A stretch of 64,000 bases of DNA from Ruminococcaceae bacterium UBA2719 (GTDB lineage: Bacteria; Bacillota; Clostridia; Oscillospirales; Acutalibacteraceae): assembly GCA_002353935.1 (NCBI GenBank), contig DEKP01000022.1, positions 12,991-76,990 on the forward strand. The letters run 5' to 3'. The notes beneath the pieces are model-generated. The model was not told the origin of the DNA. It did no database searches and saw only the letters and a program-made list of their open reading frames with translations. The number at the start of each line of letters is the position of its first letter. The stretch's first letter is position 1. The translations under genes were made by a program, and so were the position numbers. This document shows, piece after piece, positions 1 through 7,879 of the stretch.

Positions 1-366
1 AAGGCTATCGGTCTTGTAATTCCTGAGTTAAATGGCAAGCTCATCGGTTCTGCTCAGCGTGTTCCTGTTCCGACAGGTTCAACAACTATACTTACAGCTG
101 TTGTTAAGGGCACAGATGTTACTGTTGAGGGCATCAATGCTGCTATGAAGGCTGCAGCTTCCGAGTCATTTGGCTACAACGAGGATCCGATCGTTTCTTC
201 TGACGTTATCGGCATGAGATTTGGCTCACTCTTTGACGCTACTCAGACAATGGTTTCAAAGATTGCCGATGACCTCTATGAGGTACAGGTTGTTTCATGG
301 TATGACAACGAGAACTCTTACACATATCAGATGGTAAGAACTATCAAATATTTTGCTGAACTGTAA
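1..366 (+). CDS. gap: Glyceraldehyde-3-phosphate dehydrogenase, C-terminal part
   Basis: Reading frame 1 is open from the first base and encodes the last 121 residues of GAPDH, the NAD-dependent glycolytic enzyme that oxidises glyceraldehyde-3-phosphate to 1,3-bisphosphoglycerate in the cytosol. The catalytic-domain motifs RVPVPTGS and SWYDNENSY are intact and the protein ends in the usual amphipathic helix. The NAD-binding half and the catalytic cysteine lie upstream of the window. A strong hairpin terminator follows 45 bp after the stop, so this is the last gene of its transcript. The family identity is secure. Confidence 0.96.
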   Translation, partial: KAIGLVIPELNGKLIGSAQRVPVPTGSTTILTAVVKGTDVTVEGINAAMKAAASESFGYNEDPIVSSDVIGMRFGSLFDATQTMVSKIADDLYEVQVVSWYDNENSYTYQMVRTIKYFAEL

Positions 367-411
367 TTTGAATTTAGTTTAATATTTGTTCTTAGTTTAA
401 TACAAAGCTTT

Positions 412-438
412 CGGCGGGTTTTTACCCGCCGATTTTTT
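412..438 (+). terminator. Rho-independent terminator of gap
   Basis: Perfect 8-bp GC-rich stem (CGGCGGGT with ACCCGCCG), a four-T loop, then a T-rich run. It closes the gap transcript. Confidence 0.92.
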
Positions 439-549
439 GTTGCCTTTGTTTGTTACCCCCCAACATTTATTATATAGCCCTTTTATTATAGAACTCCTTT
501 ATATAGAGCCAATTTTTATAAGTTAAAAAATTTTTTAAAAAACTATAAA

Positions 550-599
550 TTTGACCTTGACTTTTTTTGACCTTTGTTGTATACTATAATCAAAGGTCA
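550..599 (+). promoter_or_regulatory. CtsR-type operator region of the ctsR operon
   Basis: The CtsR site is a tandem heptamer whose complement reads TTTGACY-NTN-TTTGACY. Here CTTGACT (556-562), TTT and TTTGACC (566-572) fit with one mismatch, and a further TTTGACC lies just upstream at 550-556, so three TTGAC cores run in tandem. TGACCTTTG at 568-576 also recurs as a perfect inverted copy at 591-599. The sites cover the promoter, as expected for autorepression by CtsR. Assignment rests on the known consensus and gene context. Confidence 0.75.
557..585 (+). promoter_or_regulatory. Sigma-A-type promoter of ctsR-mcsA-mcsB-clpC
   Basis: TTGACT (557-562), a 17-bp spacer and TATACT (580-585). The -35 hexamer lies inside the CtsR-like repeats. 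A start near 592 would give a leader of about 120 nt. Confidence 0.7.
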
Positions 600-710
600 G
601 GGAAAGACAAACAAACTGTAGGGTTTTAAGCTTAAAACATGAATTTTTTAGCTTTAGATTTTACATAGATTTGTGAGCCTTTCAAAATAAAAGCAAAAGA
701 GGTTTTAGTT

Positions 711-1172
711 ATGCGTATAAGCGACTTGGTTGCTAAATATATAATAGATATGCTTGATGAGCAGGACGGCAACGCCGAGATAAAAAGAAACGAACTTGCG
801 TCTGTTTTGGGCTGTGTACCCAGCCAGATCAACTATGTTATAACGTCTCGCTTTACTCCCGAACAGGGGTATATAGTAGAATCGAGGCGCGGCGGTGGCG
901 GATACATACGTATTACGCGTATTAATGCAACGCGCCAAAATGCTATTATGCACATTATAAATTCCATAGGAAAGCGCTTAGACAGCGCTTCTGCTGAAAT
1001 TATGCTTACAAATATGCTTTCGCGAGAAATTGTTTCTGAAAACACAGCTCGTCTGATAGCTTCTGCAATAAGCGAGCGCGCATATTTTGATGTTCCGCAG
1101 CAATATCGTGATTTGCTCAGAGCAGCGGTGTTTAAAAATATGCTCTTGACACTGCTTCAAAGCGGTGATTAG
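711..1172 (+). CDS. ctsR: CtsR transcriptional repressor of class III stress genes
   Basis: Encodes 153 residues, the usual CtsR length. CtsR represses clp and mcs genes at normal temperature and is inactivated by heat or released through McsB. The first 70 residues form the winged helix-turn-helix; the glycine-rich wing RGGGGY that touches the DNA minor groove is present, and the C-terminal half is the helical dimerisation/McsB-binding domain. The start is ATG 711 behind AGAGG. It heads an operon with mcsA, mcsB and clpC, and CtsR-like repeats overlap the promoter, so it very probably represses itself. Confidence 0.95.
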   Translation: MRISDLVAKYIIDMLDEQDGNAEIKRNELASVLGCVPSQINYVITSRFTPEQGYIVESRRGGGGYIRITRINATRQNAIMHIINSIGKRLDSASAEIMLTNMLSREIVSENTARLIASAISERAYFDVPQQYRDLLRAAVFKNMLLTLLQSGD

Positions 1173-1258
1173 CAAATTATGAAGCTTACAAAAATTGATA
1201 AAATATTTATAAAATAAAGATTATATTTATTTCATGTTTAATATAAGGAGGAATAATT

Positions 1259-1759
1259 ATGTTATGTCAACATTGTGGAAAAAACCAGGCTACAACACAT
1301 ATAAAATCTATGGTAAACGGAAAATATACTGAATATATGTTATGTTCTCAGTGTGCAGAGGAGATGGGATATACTGATATGTTCAGTTCATTTGACAGCG
1401 ATTTTAACTCGCTGTTAGGGTCATTCTTCTCGAATGCTCTGCCCGAGCGCAGCGGTGCTACTAGGTGCTCTCTATGCGGTTCGTCTTATAATGATATCAC
1501 CGCATCAGGAAAGGTCGGCTGTGCTAATTGTTATGACACGTTCTATTCAGAGCTTATGCCCACAATCAGGCGCGTGCATGGGAATACCGAACACTGCGGA
1601 AAACGTCCGAATGTTTTTAAAACAAAAGAAAAAAGCAAACATAATACAAATTCTATAGATGATTTAAAAGCTAAAATGGACGTAGCAATAAAAGAACAGA
1701 ATTTTGAAGAAGCTGCAAGGCTTAGAGATGAAATCAAGAATTTGGAGGGAACAAAATGA
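1259..1759 (+). CDS. mcsA: McsA, zinc-finger activator of McsB
   Basis: A protein of 166 residues with four CXXC motifs (CQHC, CSQC, CSLC, CANC) forming two zinc-binding modules, and a C-terminal UvrB/UvrC (UVR) motif from about residue 133 containing NFEEAARLRDEI. In characterised Firmicutes, McsA activates the arginine kinase McsB and is itself phosphorylated. AGGAGG precedes the ATG. The stop overlaps the mcsB start (ATGA), indicating translational coupling and matched amounts of the two partners. Confidence 0.92.
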   Translation: MLCQHCGKNQATTHIKSMVNGKYTEYMLCSQCAEEMGYTDMFSSFDSDFNSLLGSFFSNALPERSGATRCSLCGSSYNDITASGKVGCANCYDTFYSELMPTIRRVHGNTEHCGKRPNVFKTKEKSKHNTNSIDDLKAKMDVAIKEQNFEEAARLRDEIKNLEGTK

Positions 1760-2733
1760 GTGAAGCAGTAGTATCAACGAGAATACGCCTTGCGCGCAAT
1801 TTGAAAGAATATCCGTTTCCTAACCGAATTAGTGAGGACCAGGCTAAGGAAGTAGCAGACAGGGTGATATCAGCGTTGTCTGATATGGATAAAAAATTCA
1901 ATCGTATTGATATGAGCGAGCTCTCACAAGCTCAACGCTTAGCCTTAGTAGAGCAACATTTGATAAGCCCTGAGTTTGTTGAAAAAAGACCGTATAGAGT
2001 TTTGCTTTTGTCAGATGATAACAGTGTATCAATTATGCTCAATGAAGAAGATCATATTCGCCTTCAAGTAATAAAACCGGGGCTTGATTTGGAAGAAGCC
2101 TATAAGATCGCGGATGAAATAGACGACTGCTTGTCAAAAAAACTTAATTTGGCTTTTTCAGAAAGGCTGGGATATTTAACTCAATGTCCGACTAATTTGG
2201 GCACTGCTTTGAGAGCTTCTGTAATGCTACATTTGCCGGCATTGCAAAAAAGCGCATCAATTTCAAGAATAGCTTCAAATCTCTCAAAGCTCGGTCTTAC
2301 TATTCGTGGAATCTACGGAGAAGGTTCAAATTCAAGCGGAGCGCTTTATCAGCTATCAAATCAGGTTACGCTGGGAATATCAGAAAAAGCAGCGGTAGAA
2401 AATTTGAAAAACATTGCAAACCAGTTGATCTCTCAAGAGATAAAAACAAGGGATAAAATGTTAAAAGACATTGAGGTTCAAGACAAAGTGTGCAGATCGC
2501 TTGGAATACTCAAAACTGCAAAGCTTATCAGCCATACCGAAGCGATGGAGCTTATTTCAAACGTACGCTTAGGAGTTTCAGGCAAACTGCTAGACACCTT
2601 GACTCTTGACAGCATAGACAAGCTGACCGTTGAGATTCAACCGGCTAATATAATGATAAAACACGGCGAGGAAATGTCGGTCAGAGAGCGAGATATCAAG
2701 CGTGCGGATATTCTGCGTGATAGCTTTAATTAA
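1756..2733 (+). CDS. mcsB: McsB protein arginine kinase
   Basis: A phosphagen-kinase fold enzyme of 325 residues that phosphorylates arginines on proteins, marking them for ClpC-ClpP and inactivating CtsR. The N-terminal STRIRLARN motif and the conserved cysteine region YLTQCPTNLGT are typical of McsB and of creatine/arginine kinases. It is somewhat shorter than the roughly 350-360 residues common in bacilli. It starts inside the mcsA stop codon and is followed after 100 bp by clpC, consistent with one stress operon in which kinase and unfoldase cooperate. Confidence 0.93.
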   Translation: MSEAVVSTRIRLARNLKEYPFPNRISEDQAKEVADRVISALSDMDKKFNRIDMSELSQAQRLALVEQHLISPEFVEKRPYRVLLLSDDNSVSIMLNEEDHIRLQVIKPGLDLEEAYKIADEIDDCLSKKLNLAFSERLGYLTQCPTNLGTALRASVMLHLPALQKSASISRIASNLSKLGLTIRGIYGEGSNSSGALYQLSNQVTLGISEKAAVENLKNIANQLISQEIKTRDKMLKDIEVQDKVCRSLGILKTAKLISHTEAMELISNVRLGVSGKLLDTLTLDSIDKLTVEIQPANIMIKHGEEMSVRERDIKRADILRDSFN

Positions 2734-2834
2734 TATAGATTTGTTCATTGTTTACCAGTTATGCTCTTTGAGCAAATGATGTAAATATACTGTATTATTA
2801 AATGAATTTTAAGTGAAAAGAAAGAAGGGCTACT

Positions 2835-5288
2835 ATGTATAATTTCAAAGGATTTACACAAAAAGCGAATAATGCACTTAATATTGCTATCAGGAGTGCG
2901 TCAGATTTGGGACACACATATATCGGAACAGAGCATATTTTATTAGGCCTTATAAAAGAGGACAGCGCAGTTGCAGCCGCAGCGCTAAAGCAGTGTGGAC
3001 TGACATCAGACGGCTTGGAAAATTTGATAAAAAATAATATAGGCGTTGGATCAAAAACAGCATTGACGCCTGATGACTTTACTCCTAGGACAAAGCGCAT
3101 TATGCAGATGTCGGTTATCAATTCTGCGCGTCTTGGGCATAACTATGTAGGCACAGAGCATCTTTTGATGTCGCTGCTGTCAGAGTCTGATAGCTATGCT
3201 GTGCAGTTCTTAAACGAGCTGGGAATATCTGTCCAAAGCGTTTTAACAGCTCTAAATTCTGGAATGAATGAAGAGTTTCAATCGGGCGGCAGTTTTGATT
3301 CTTTTGAAAACTCATCAAACGGAGCAAAATCAAACTCCAATTCCAACACAAAAACCTTAGATAATTTCTCCAGAGATTTGACAAAAGCCGCAACTTCGGG
3401 AGAGATTGATCCTGTTATCGGCAGAGATGAGGAAATTCAGCGTATTATTCAGATCTTGTCCAGAAGAACAAAGAACAATCCCTGCCTTATTGGTGAACCG
3501 GGCGTAGGAAAAACTGCCGTAGCGGAAGGCTTGGCGCTGAAAATCGCAAACGGCGAAGTGCCGGAGCATCTTAAAGATAAGCGTATAGTCGCGCTTGACC
3601 TTACATCTATGATAGCCGGAACAAAGTATCGCGGTGACTTTGAAGACAGGATAAAAAACGCCATAGAAGAAGTCAAAAAGGCTAAAAACGTTATACTGTT
3701 TATAGACGAATTGCATACTATTATCGGCGCAGGCTCTGCAGAGGGTTCTGCAGATGCGGCAAATATTTTAAAGCCCAGTCTAGCCCGTGGCGATTTTCAG
3801 GTAATAGGCGCCACTACTCTTGAAGAATATCGCAAATATATTGAAAAAGATGCGGCGTTAGAGCGCAGATTTCAGCCGGTAAAAGTTGGAGAGCCGAGCA
3901 AAAAAGAATCGATTCTGATCCTCAAAGGTTTGAAAGACCGTTATGAAGCTCACCACAAAGTAAAGATCTCTGATGAAGCGATAGAGGCTGCGGTCAAACT
4001 CTCCTCACGCTACATTTCAGACAGATATTTGCCCGACAAAGCGATTGACCTGATAGATGAAGCGGCGTCAAAAGTTAGATTAAGCGAGCTTACTTATCCT
4101 GCGGAAATCAAGGAGCTTAGTGAAAAAATAGATAAAATAGAACAGGAAAAAGCTTCAGCGATAAACGAGCAGGATTTTGAACGCGCTGCAGCACTAAGAG
4201 ATGAACAAAAGTCATTGTCGGCAGAACTTGAGAAAGCGAAAAAAGAATGGCAGGAAAAGCAAAAACAGATAATGGGAGAGGTCACAGGCGAGGACATTGC
4301 CCAAATTGTTTCTGCATGGACGAAGATACCAGTTGTTGAGCTGACAAAAGAAGAAAGTGAGCGCTTGCTGAATATGGAGAATATTTTGCACGAACGTGTT
4401 GTAGGTCAGGATGAAGCAGTATCAGCTGTAGCGCGTGCGATCCGACGTGGCAGAGTCGGAATTAAAGATCCTAAACGCCCTATAGGTTCGTTTATCTTTT
4501 TGGGTCCAACTGGCGTTGGTAAAACCGAGCTATGCAAGGCTTTGGCAGCGGCGATGTTTGGCGATGAAAACGCTATGCTGAGACTTGACATGAGCGAATA
4601 TATGGAAAAGCATACTGTATCTCGTTTGGTAGGTTCGCCTCCCGGCTATGTAGGATATGAAGAAGGCGGTCAGCTGACAGAACAGGTAAGGCGTAAACCA
4701 TATTCGGTTGTTTTGTTCGACGAAATTGAAAAGGCTCACCCGGATGTGTTTAATATGCTGCTTCAAATTTTAGAAGACGGCAGGCTGACCGATTCACAGG
4801 GCAGGACCGTAGATTTTAAGAACACGGTTATCATCATGACATCTAACGTAGGCGCGCGTCTTATCAGCGACAATCAGCCGTCGCTAGGATTCACTTCTCA
4901 GGAGCAAACAGAAAACAAGACGGTAAAAGAAAAGGTGCTCAGTGAGCTTAAAAATGTTTTCCGTCCGGAATTTTTGAACCGTGTTGACGATATTATAGTG
5001 TTTAATAAACTGTCACAAGAAGAGATAAAAGAAATAGCACAAAAAATGCTTATCACCTTAAAAGACAGATTAAAAAACCTAGGGGTTGAGATTCAATTTA
5101 CAGACAAGGCGGTTGAACAAATCGCAACAGTTGGATTTGACGCTACTTATGGCGCTAGACCTCTGAGAAGGGCAATTGTCAGCAATATTGAAGATAAGCT
5201 CAGCGAGAAGATGCTTGAAGCAGATTTTGACCGTTCAAAGCCTATTGTATGTGATTATGACGGTACAAAATTTGTGTTTGAAAATTAA
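2835..5288 (+). CDS. clpC: ClpC, Hsp100 AAA+ unfoldase of the Clp protease
   Basis: An 817-residue ClpC/MecB-type ATPase that unfolds substrates, including arginine-phosphorylated proteins, and threads them into ClpP. The order is a double-repeat N-domain (about 1-150), a first AAA+ module with Walker A GEPGVGKT near residue 219 and Walker B FIDELHT, a middle region with a UVR motif (NEQDFERAAALRDEQ), and a second AAA+ module with GPTGVGKT near residue 556 and LFDEIEKAH. The length is normal for ClpC. It is the last gene of the ctsR operon and ends at a hairpin terminator. Confidence 0.96.
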   Translation: MYNFKGFTQKANNALNIAIRSASDLGHTYIGTEHILLGLIKEDSAVAAAALKQCGLTSDGLENLIKNNIGVGSKTALTPDDFTPRTKRIMQMSVINSARLGHNYVGTEHLLMSLLSESDSYAVQFLNELGISVQSVLTALNSGMNEEFQSGGSFDSFENSSNGAKSNSNSNTKTLDNFSRDLTKAATSGEIDPVIGRDEEIQRIIQILSRRTKNNPCLIGEPGVGKTAVAEGLALKIANGEVPEHLKDKRIVALDLTSMIAGTKYRGDFEDRIKNAIEEVKKAKNVILFIDELHTIIGAGSAEGSADAANILKPSLARGDFQVIGATTLEEYRKYIEKDAALERRFQPVKVGEPSKKESILILKGLKDRYEAHHKVKISDEAIEAAVKLSSRYISDRYLPDKAIDLIDEAASKVRLSELTYPAEIKELSEKIDKIEQEKASAINEQDFERAAALRDEQKSLSAELEKAKKEWQEKQKQIMGEVTGEDIAQIVSAWTKIPVVELTKEESERLLNMENILHERVVGQDEAVSAVARAIRRGRVGIKDPKRPIGSFIFLGPTGVGKTELCKALAAAMFGDENAMLRLDMSEYMEKHTVSRLVGSPPGYVGYEEGGQLTEQVRRKPYSVVLFDEIEKAHPDVFNMLLQILEDGRLTDSQGRTVDFKNTVIIMTSNVGARLISDNQPSLGFTSQEQTENKTVKEKVLSELKNVFRPEFLNRVDDIIVFNKLSQEEIKEIAQKMLITLKDRLKNLGVEIQFTDKAVEQIATVGFDATYGARPLRRAIVSNIEDKLSEKMLEADFDRSKPIVCDYDGTKFVFEN

Positions 5289-5310
5289 AAATTTATCTTA
5301 AAAAATCAAA

Positions 5311-5347
5311 ATCCGCACTGTAATTACAACAGTGCGGAAATTTTTAT
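5311..5347 (+). terminator. Terminator of the ctsR-clpC operon
   Basis: Stem CCGCACTG (5314-5321) with CAGTGCGG (5331-5338), a 9-nt loop, then AAATTTTTATT. It separates clpC from the RNA units that follow. Confidence 0.88.
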
Positions 5348-5375
5348 TGCATTTAAAAGGCTTTTGTGATAATAT
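5346..5375 (+). promoter_or_regulatory. Promoter of structured RNA unit 1
   Basis: ATTGCATTTA (5346-5355) and TGATAATAT (5367-5375). The same two blocks recur at identical spacing (21 bp start to start) before unit 2, and in both cases TGCTA, the foot of the closing stem, begins 14 bp after TGATAATAT. Read as TTGCAT-N15-GATAAT, with a TG extended -10 in unit 1. The 15-bp spacer is short for sigma-A. Confidence 0.6.
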
Positions 5376-5380
5376 TTATA

Positions 5381-5553
5381 TGCTACGTAAAAATTTTTAT
5401 ATTTTTAGCAACATTATGCGTGTGTTTTTTGCTTATGGCAAAAATGCAGGCTCAGTTTTAATACACGCTTTTGTTGTGATTAAAATTTTTGCGTAGCAGC
5501 TTGAGCTATGTGTTTTTCATGCGTAGCTCGTGAAAGCGGCTGCGCATTTTTTT
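5381..5553 (+). ncRNA. Structured small RNA, unit 1 of a tandem pair (unknown family)
   Basis: About 173 nt. A long closing stem pairs 5382-5399 with 5480-5497 (GCTACG with CGTAGC at the foot, then A/T pairs). Inside, GCAAC/GTTGT, GCGTGT/ACACGC and a TTTTTGC/GCAAAAA hairpin are possible. After the stem comes the 17-nt block at 5510-5526, shared exactly with unit 2, then a terminator hairpin ATGCGTAGC.../...GCTGCGCAT (5519-5547) with a seven-T run. GAGCTA (5503-5508) can also pair with TAGCTC (5524-5529), competing with the terminator. No convincing ORF is present. I do not recognise the RNA family. Confidence 0.6.
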
Positions 5554-5560
5554 ATTTTAT

Positions 5561-5590
5561 ATTGCATTTATTATTTATGTATGATAATAT
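5561..5590 (+). promoter_or_regulatory. Promoter of structured RNA unit 2
   Basis: Second copy of the arrangement seen at 5346-5375: ATTGCATTTA (5561-5570) and TGATAATAT (5582-5590), followed by TGCTA at 5596. The conserved spacing supports real promoter function. Confidence 0.58.
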
Positions 5591-5595
5591 ATTTT

Positions 5596-5801
5596 TGCTA
5601 GATAATTGAATTTGCAATGATAAATACAATAAACAAGGGATAATTATATCCTTTTTTTGCTCACACTTATGTTTGGTAAAAATGCGAGCTTCAGTGTGAG
5701 CGCAAACATTTTGTGTTTATCATTCGATTATCTAGCAGTAGTCGAAGTTCGTGTTTTTCATGCGTAGTTTGTGAATTCGTTCATTCGGCTGCGCATTTTT
5801 T
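5596..5801 (+). ncRNA. Structured small RNA, unit 2 of the tandem pair
   Basis: About 205 nt. The closing stem joins 5597-5611 to 5722-5736 (GCTAGATAATTGAAT with its complement, one G-U) and continues with 5617-5629/5711-5723. Inside are a GGATA/TATCC hairpin followed by seven Ts (5635-5658) and a perfect 9-bp hairpin GCTCACACT/AGTGTGAGC (5659-5667/5693-5701). Shared with unit 1 are CTTATG, GGYAAAAATGC (5675-5685), TAGCAG after the stem, the 17-nt block 5751-5767 and the terminator ATGCGTAG/CTGCGCAT, here with an inner UUCG-capped helix. Stem sequences differ from unit 1 while pairing is kept. It ends 21 bp before the regulator's ATG. Confidence 0.6.
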
Positions 5802-5821
5802 ATTTGAGTAGAGTGATTATT

Positions 5822-6145
5822 ATGTCGGAATTTAACATTGAATTATTTGGTGAAAAATTGAAATTTTTAAGGGAAAGGTATGAGATGTCACAGCAGGAAA
5901 CGGCAGACACTTTGGGTGTAGCTGTTTCTGATTATTGTGATTACGAACAGGGTAAAGCACAACCCGATCTTGAGACGCTGTACAAAATCAGCCAAAATTT
6001 TCTTACATCAATTGACTATATGCTAGATCCGAAAGTTGGAGTGACTTTTAAATTATTGGAAAAATTAGAAGAAACTGATTTTGACAGATATTATACTATG
6101 GCTATGAAATATATAAAAAAGTTTGATAAAATTTTAAACCTCTGA
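5822..6145 (+). CDS. XRE-family helix-turn-helix regulator
   Basis: A 107-residue protein with a Cro/C1-type helix-turn-helix at about residues 8-62 (MSQQETADTLGVAVSDYCDYEQGK; the core is QQETADTLG), followed by a short helical tail. I chose ATG 5822 because the frame's earlier GTG (5771) lies inside the terminator hairpin of the RNA upstream; the ribosome binding site (GAGTAGAG) is weak. No separate promoter is evident between that terminator and the gene, so expression probably needs read-through from RNA unit 2. The targets are unknown; it may regulate the RNA units themselves. Confidence 0.85.
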   Translation: MSEFNIELFGEKLKFLRERYEMSQQETADTLGVAVSDYCDYEQGKAQPDLETLYKISQNFLTSIDYMLDPKVGVTFKLLEKLEETDFDRYYTMAMKYIKKFDKILNL

Positions 6146-6170
6146 TAGTAAATGCTGTCAGAGGTTTTTG
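6138..6170 (+). terminator. Terminator after the XRE gene
   Basis: ACCTCTGA (6138-6145, overlapping the stop codon) pairs with TCAGAGGT (6158-6165), followed by TTTTG. It may also act weakly for the convergent gene. Confidence 0.85.
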
Positions 6171-6185
6171 TTATATAATATTTTA

Positions 6186-7571
6186 TTAATTGTTTAAAAC
6201 GGATGAGGTTGTTTCTGATTCGGTTTTTTCTGCTGCGTTTGTTTGAGCTTCGGCGGTTTCTGTTGCAGAGGTTTTTGAGCTGTTAGTATCTTTCAAAAGA
6301 CCGTTTTTATATTTCAGCGCAATAATTTTTGTAACGCTGTTGTCGATTTGCTCTTGTGTGATAGATCCGTCTTTTACGGCATTTTCAAAAGCTTTTAAAT
6401 AATCGTCAATATTTTCAGGCATCAAAAGTATATCGATACCGGCATTTACTGCGTTTTTAACTATTTTATTAGCAGTGTAATTATCGGTTATTGCCGCCAT
6501 CTGGAAGCTGTCCGAAATAACAACTCCGTCAAATCTAAGTTCTTCTTTAAGTAACTGAGAAATTACTTTAGGCGATAGGGTAGCAGGGTAGGTTTCGTCA
6601 ATATCGGAAACTACCAGATGACCTACCATTACCATATCTGCTCCGGCTTCCAGCCCTGATTTAAACGGTAAAAGCTCTTCGCTGACAATAACATCCTTTG
6701 TTTTGTTAACATAAGCAAGTTTTTCGTGTGTATCTTCTTTGGTGTCTCCGTGGCCGGGAAAGTGCTTAAGCGCCGTCATAACTTTGCCGTCTTTAAAGCC
6801 CTTTACTGCACTTGAGATTAAAGACGCTGCTTGATTAAAATCGTCAGAATATGCGCGTTCGCCTATAACAGTGTTTGAAGGGTTGCTCCATACGTCTGCA
6901 ACAGGCGCAAGGTCAAGGTTGAATCCGAATTTGCTGATATCAGAGGCTATGGTTTTTGCGTTGTCGTAGGCGGTTTTTTCACCCTTATCTTTATATTTAT
7001 ACATATCTTCAAATTCGGTTGTGCCCAGTTTTTCTTGGGCTCTTGCTACAGTTTTTCCTTCTTCATCTATAGCTATAAACATAGCGGTCTTGGCGTAGGA
7101 CTGAGAGTTTTTGATCATTTCGATTGTTTGCTCCTCGTCTTCAAGGTTTTGTGAAAAATAGATTATTCCGCCGACAGGATATTTTTCAAGAGCTTCTTTG
7201 GTAGCGTCTCCCGCAGCAGTTGCAACGTCTACACCTGTCAGCGATTCGGGAGTAACTATCATCATTTGGCAAAATTTTTCCTTGTTAGACATGTCTTTTA
7301 CATATTCTTTTGCAAGGTTAAGATATTTTTCATCAATAGTAATCTGCGTTGGAGCTTCTGTGGGAGCTTGAGTAGGAGCCTGTGTAGGTTCTTGAGTTTC
7401 AAGCTGTTCAGTAGCGGCTTGAGGGGCTTTGTTGTCGAGGTTTTTAGCATTCGCAAATTTGTATATAGCGAATAATACTAATAAAAGGACCAAAACGCTT
7501 GCTGAGATGATAAGAATTTTTGCTGCAAGCGGAGAAAGTTTTCTTTTTACATGCTTAAAATTTTGAGCCAT
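6186..7571 (-). CDS. Secreted/membrane-anchored GH3 beta-N-acetylhexosaminidase (NagZ-like)
   Basis: A glycoside hydrolase family 3 enzyme of 461 residues. The motif KHFPGHGDT followed by DTH is the NagZ signature in which His acts as general acid/base, and VVISDS carries the likely nucleophile Asp. An N-terminal hydrophobic segment (about residues 15-40) and a Thr/Pro/Gln-rich linker (TQAPTQAPTEAPT) indicate export and anchoring outside the membrane; a Ser/Thr-rich tail ends the protein. It probably trims N-acetylglucosamine from peptidoglycan fragments. I chose ATG 7571 behind AAGGGTGGG over an upstream start at 7619 with no ribosome binding site. It is monocistronic. Confidence 0.88.
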   Translation of the reverse strand: MAQNFKHVKRKLSPLAAKILIISASVLVLLLVLFAIYKFANAKNLDNKAPQAATEQLETQEPTQAPTQAPTEAPTQITIDEKYLNLAKEYVKDMSNKEKFCQMMIVTPESLTGVDVATAAGDATKEALEKYPVGGIIYFSQNLEDEEQTIEMIKNSQSYAKTAMFIAIDEEGKTVARAQEKLGTTEFEDMYKYKDKGEKTAYDNAKTIASDISKFGFNLDLAPVADVWSNPSNTVIGERAYSDDFNQAASLISSAVKGFKDGKVMTALKHFPGHGDTKEDTHEKLAYVNKTKDVIVSEELLPFKSGLEAGADMVMVGHLVVSDIDETYPATLSPKVISQLLKEELRFDGVVISDSFQMAAITDNYTANKIVKNAVNAGIDILLMPENIDDYLKAFENAVKDGSITQEQIDNSVTKIIALKYKNGLLKDTNSSKTSATETAEAQTNAAEKTESETTSSVLNN

Positions 7572-7645
7572 GTTCCCACCCTTTTTCTGCATTTTAGTTT
7601 CTGTTTCTGTTTTATGCACTAAAATTAATCAGTACATATTTAAAT

Positions 7646-7673
7646 GTTATCACAGAATATTATAAAATGTCAA
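7646..7673 (-). promoter_or_regulatory. Possible promoter of the GH3 gene
   Basis: On the minus strand TTGACA (7673-7668), 16 bp, GATAAC (7651-7646). The -35 is ideal and the -10 weak. Confidence 0.4.
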
Positions 7674-7725
7674 CAATTTTCAGCGACAAAAGCAGGTGGA
7701 ATTTGACATTTTTTAATAAATATAA

Positions 7726-7765
7726 AAATTGCCCATATTCGATGAACGAGTATGGACAATTTTTC
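7726..7765. terminator. Orphan bidirectional terminator-like hairpin
   Basis: AAATTG-CCCATA-TCG pairs with CGA-TATGG-CAATTT (one-base mismatches between blocks), with T-rich runs on both strands. It lies between the phosphonate operon terminator and the GH3 gene, so it may be a second stop for minus-strand read-through. Nothing else is recognised in 7674-7828. Confidence 0.55.
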
Positions 7766-7828
7766 TTTTAAAAGAGTATCAAAACTGAAAAATCATATGC
7801 TTGTATGCTTGTCACAGCTTAAAAGTAT

Positions 7829-7868
7829 TAATAAACCCCACTAAATTGAAACTATAATTCAGTGGGGT
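7829..7868 (-). terminator. Terminator of the phosphonate operon
   Basis: ACCCCACT and AGTGGGGT pair around a 19-nt loop; on the minus strand the stem is followed by TTTATTAATACTTTT. Confidence 0.6.
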
Positions 7869-7879
7869 ATGTTTATTAA

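Noticed and set aside
3357..3716. 119-codon open frame on the minus strand
   Set aside because: Lies opposite the first AAA+ module of clpC; no independent evidence.
5346..5801. Retron msr/msd or CRISPR-like repeats
   Set aside because: There is no reverse transcriptase or cas gene, only two copies, and each copy ends in a terminator; an sRNA or riboregulator fits better.
5381..5801. 6S RNA pair
   Set aside because: The units have a closed stem with internal hairpins followed by a separate terminator hairpin, not one long rod with a central bubble.
5771..5821. In-frame GTG at 5771 as start of the XRE regulator, adding 17 residues
   Set aside because: The extension lies inside the terminator hairpin of RNA unit 2, has no ribosome binding site and encodes residues unlike XRE N-termini.
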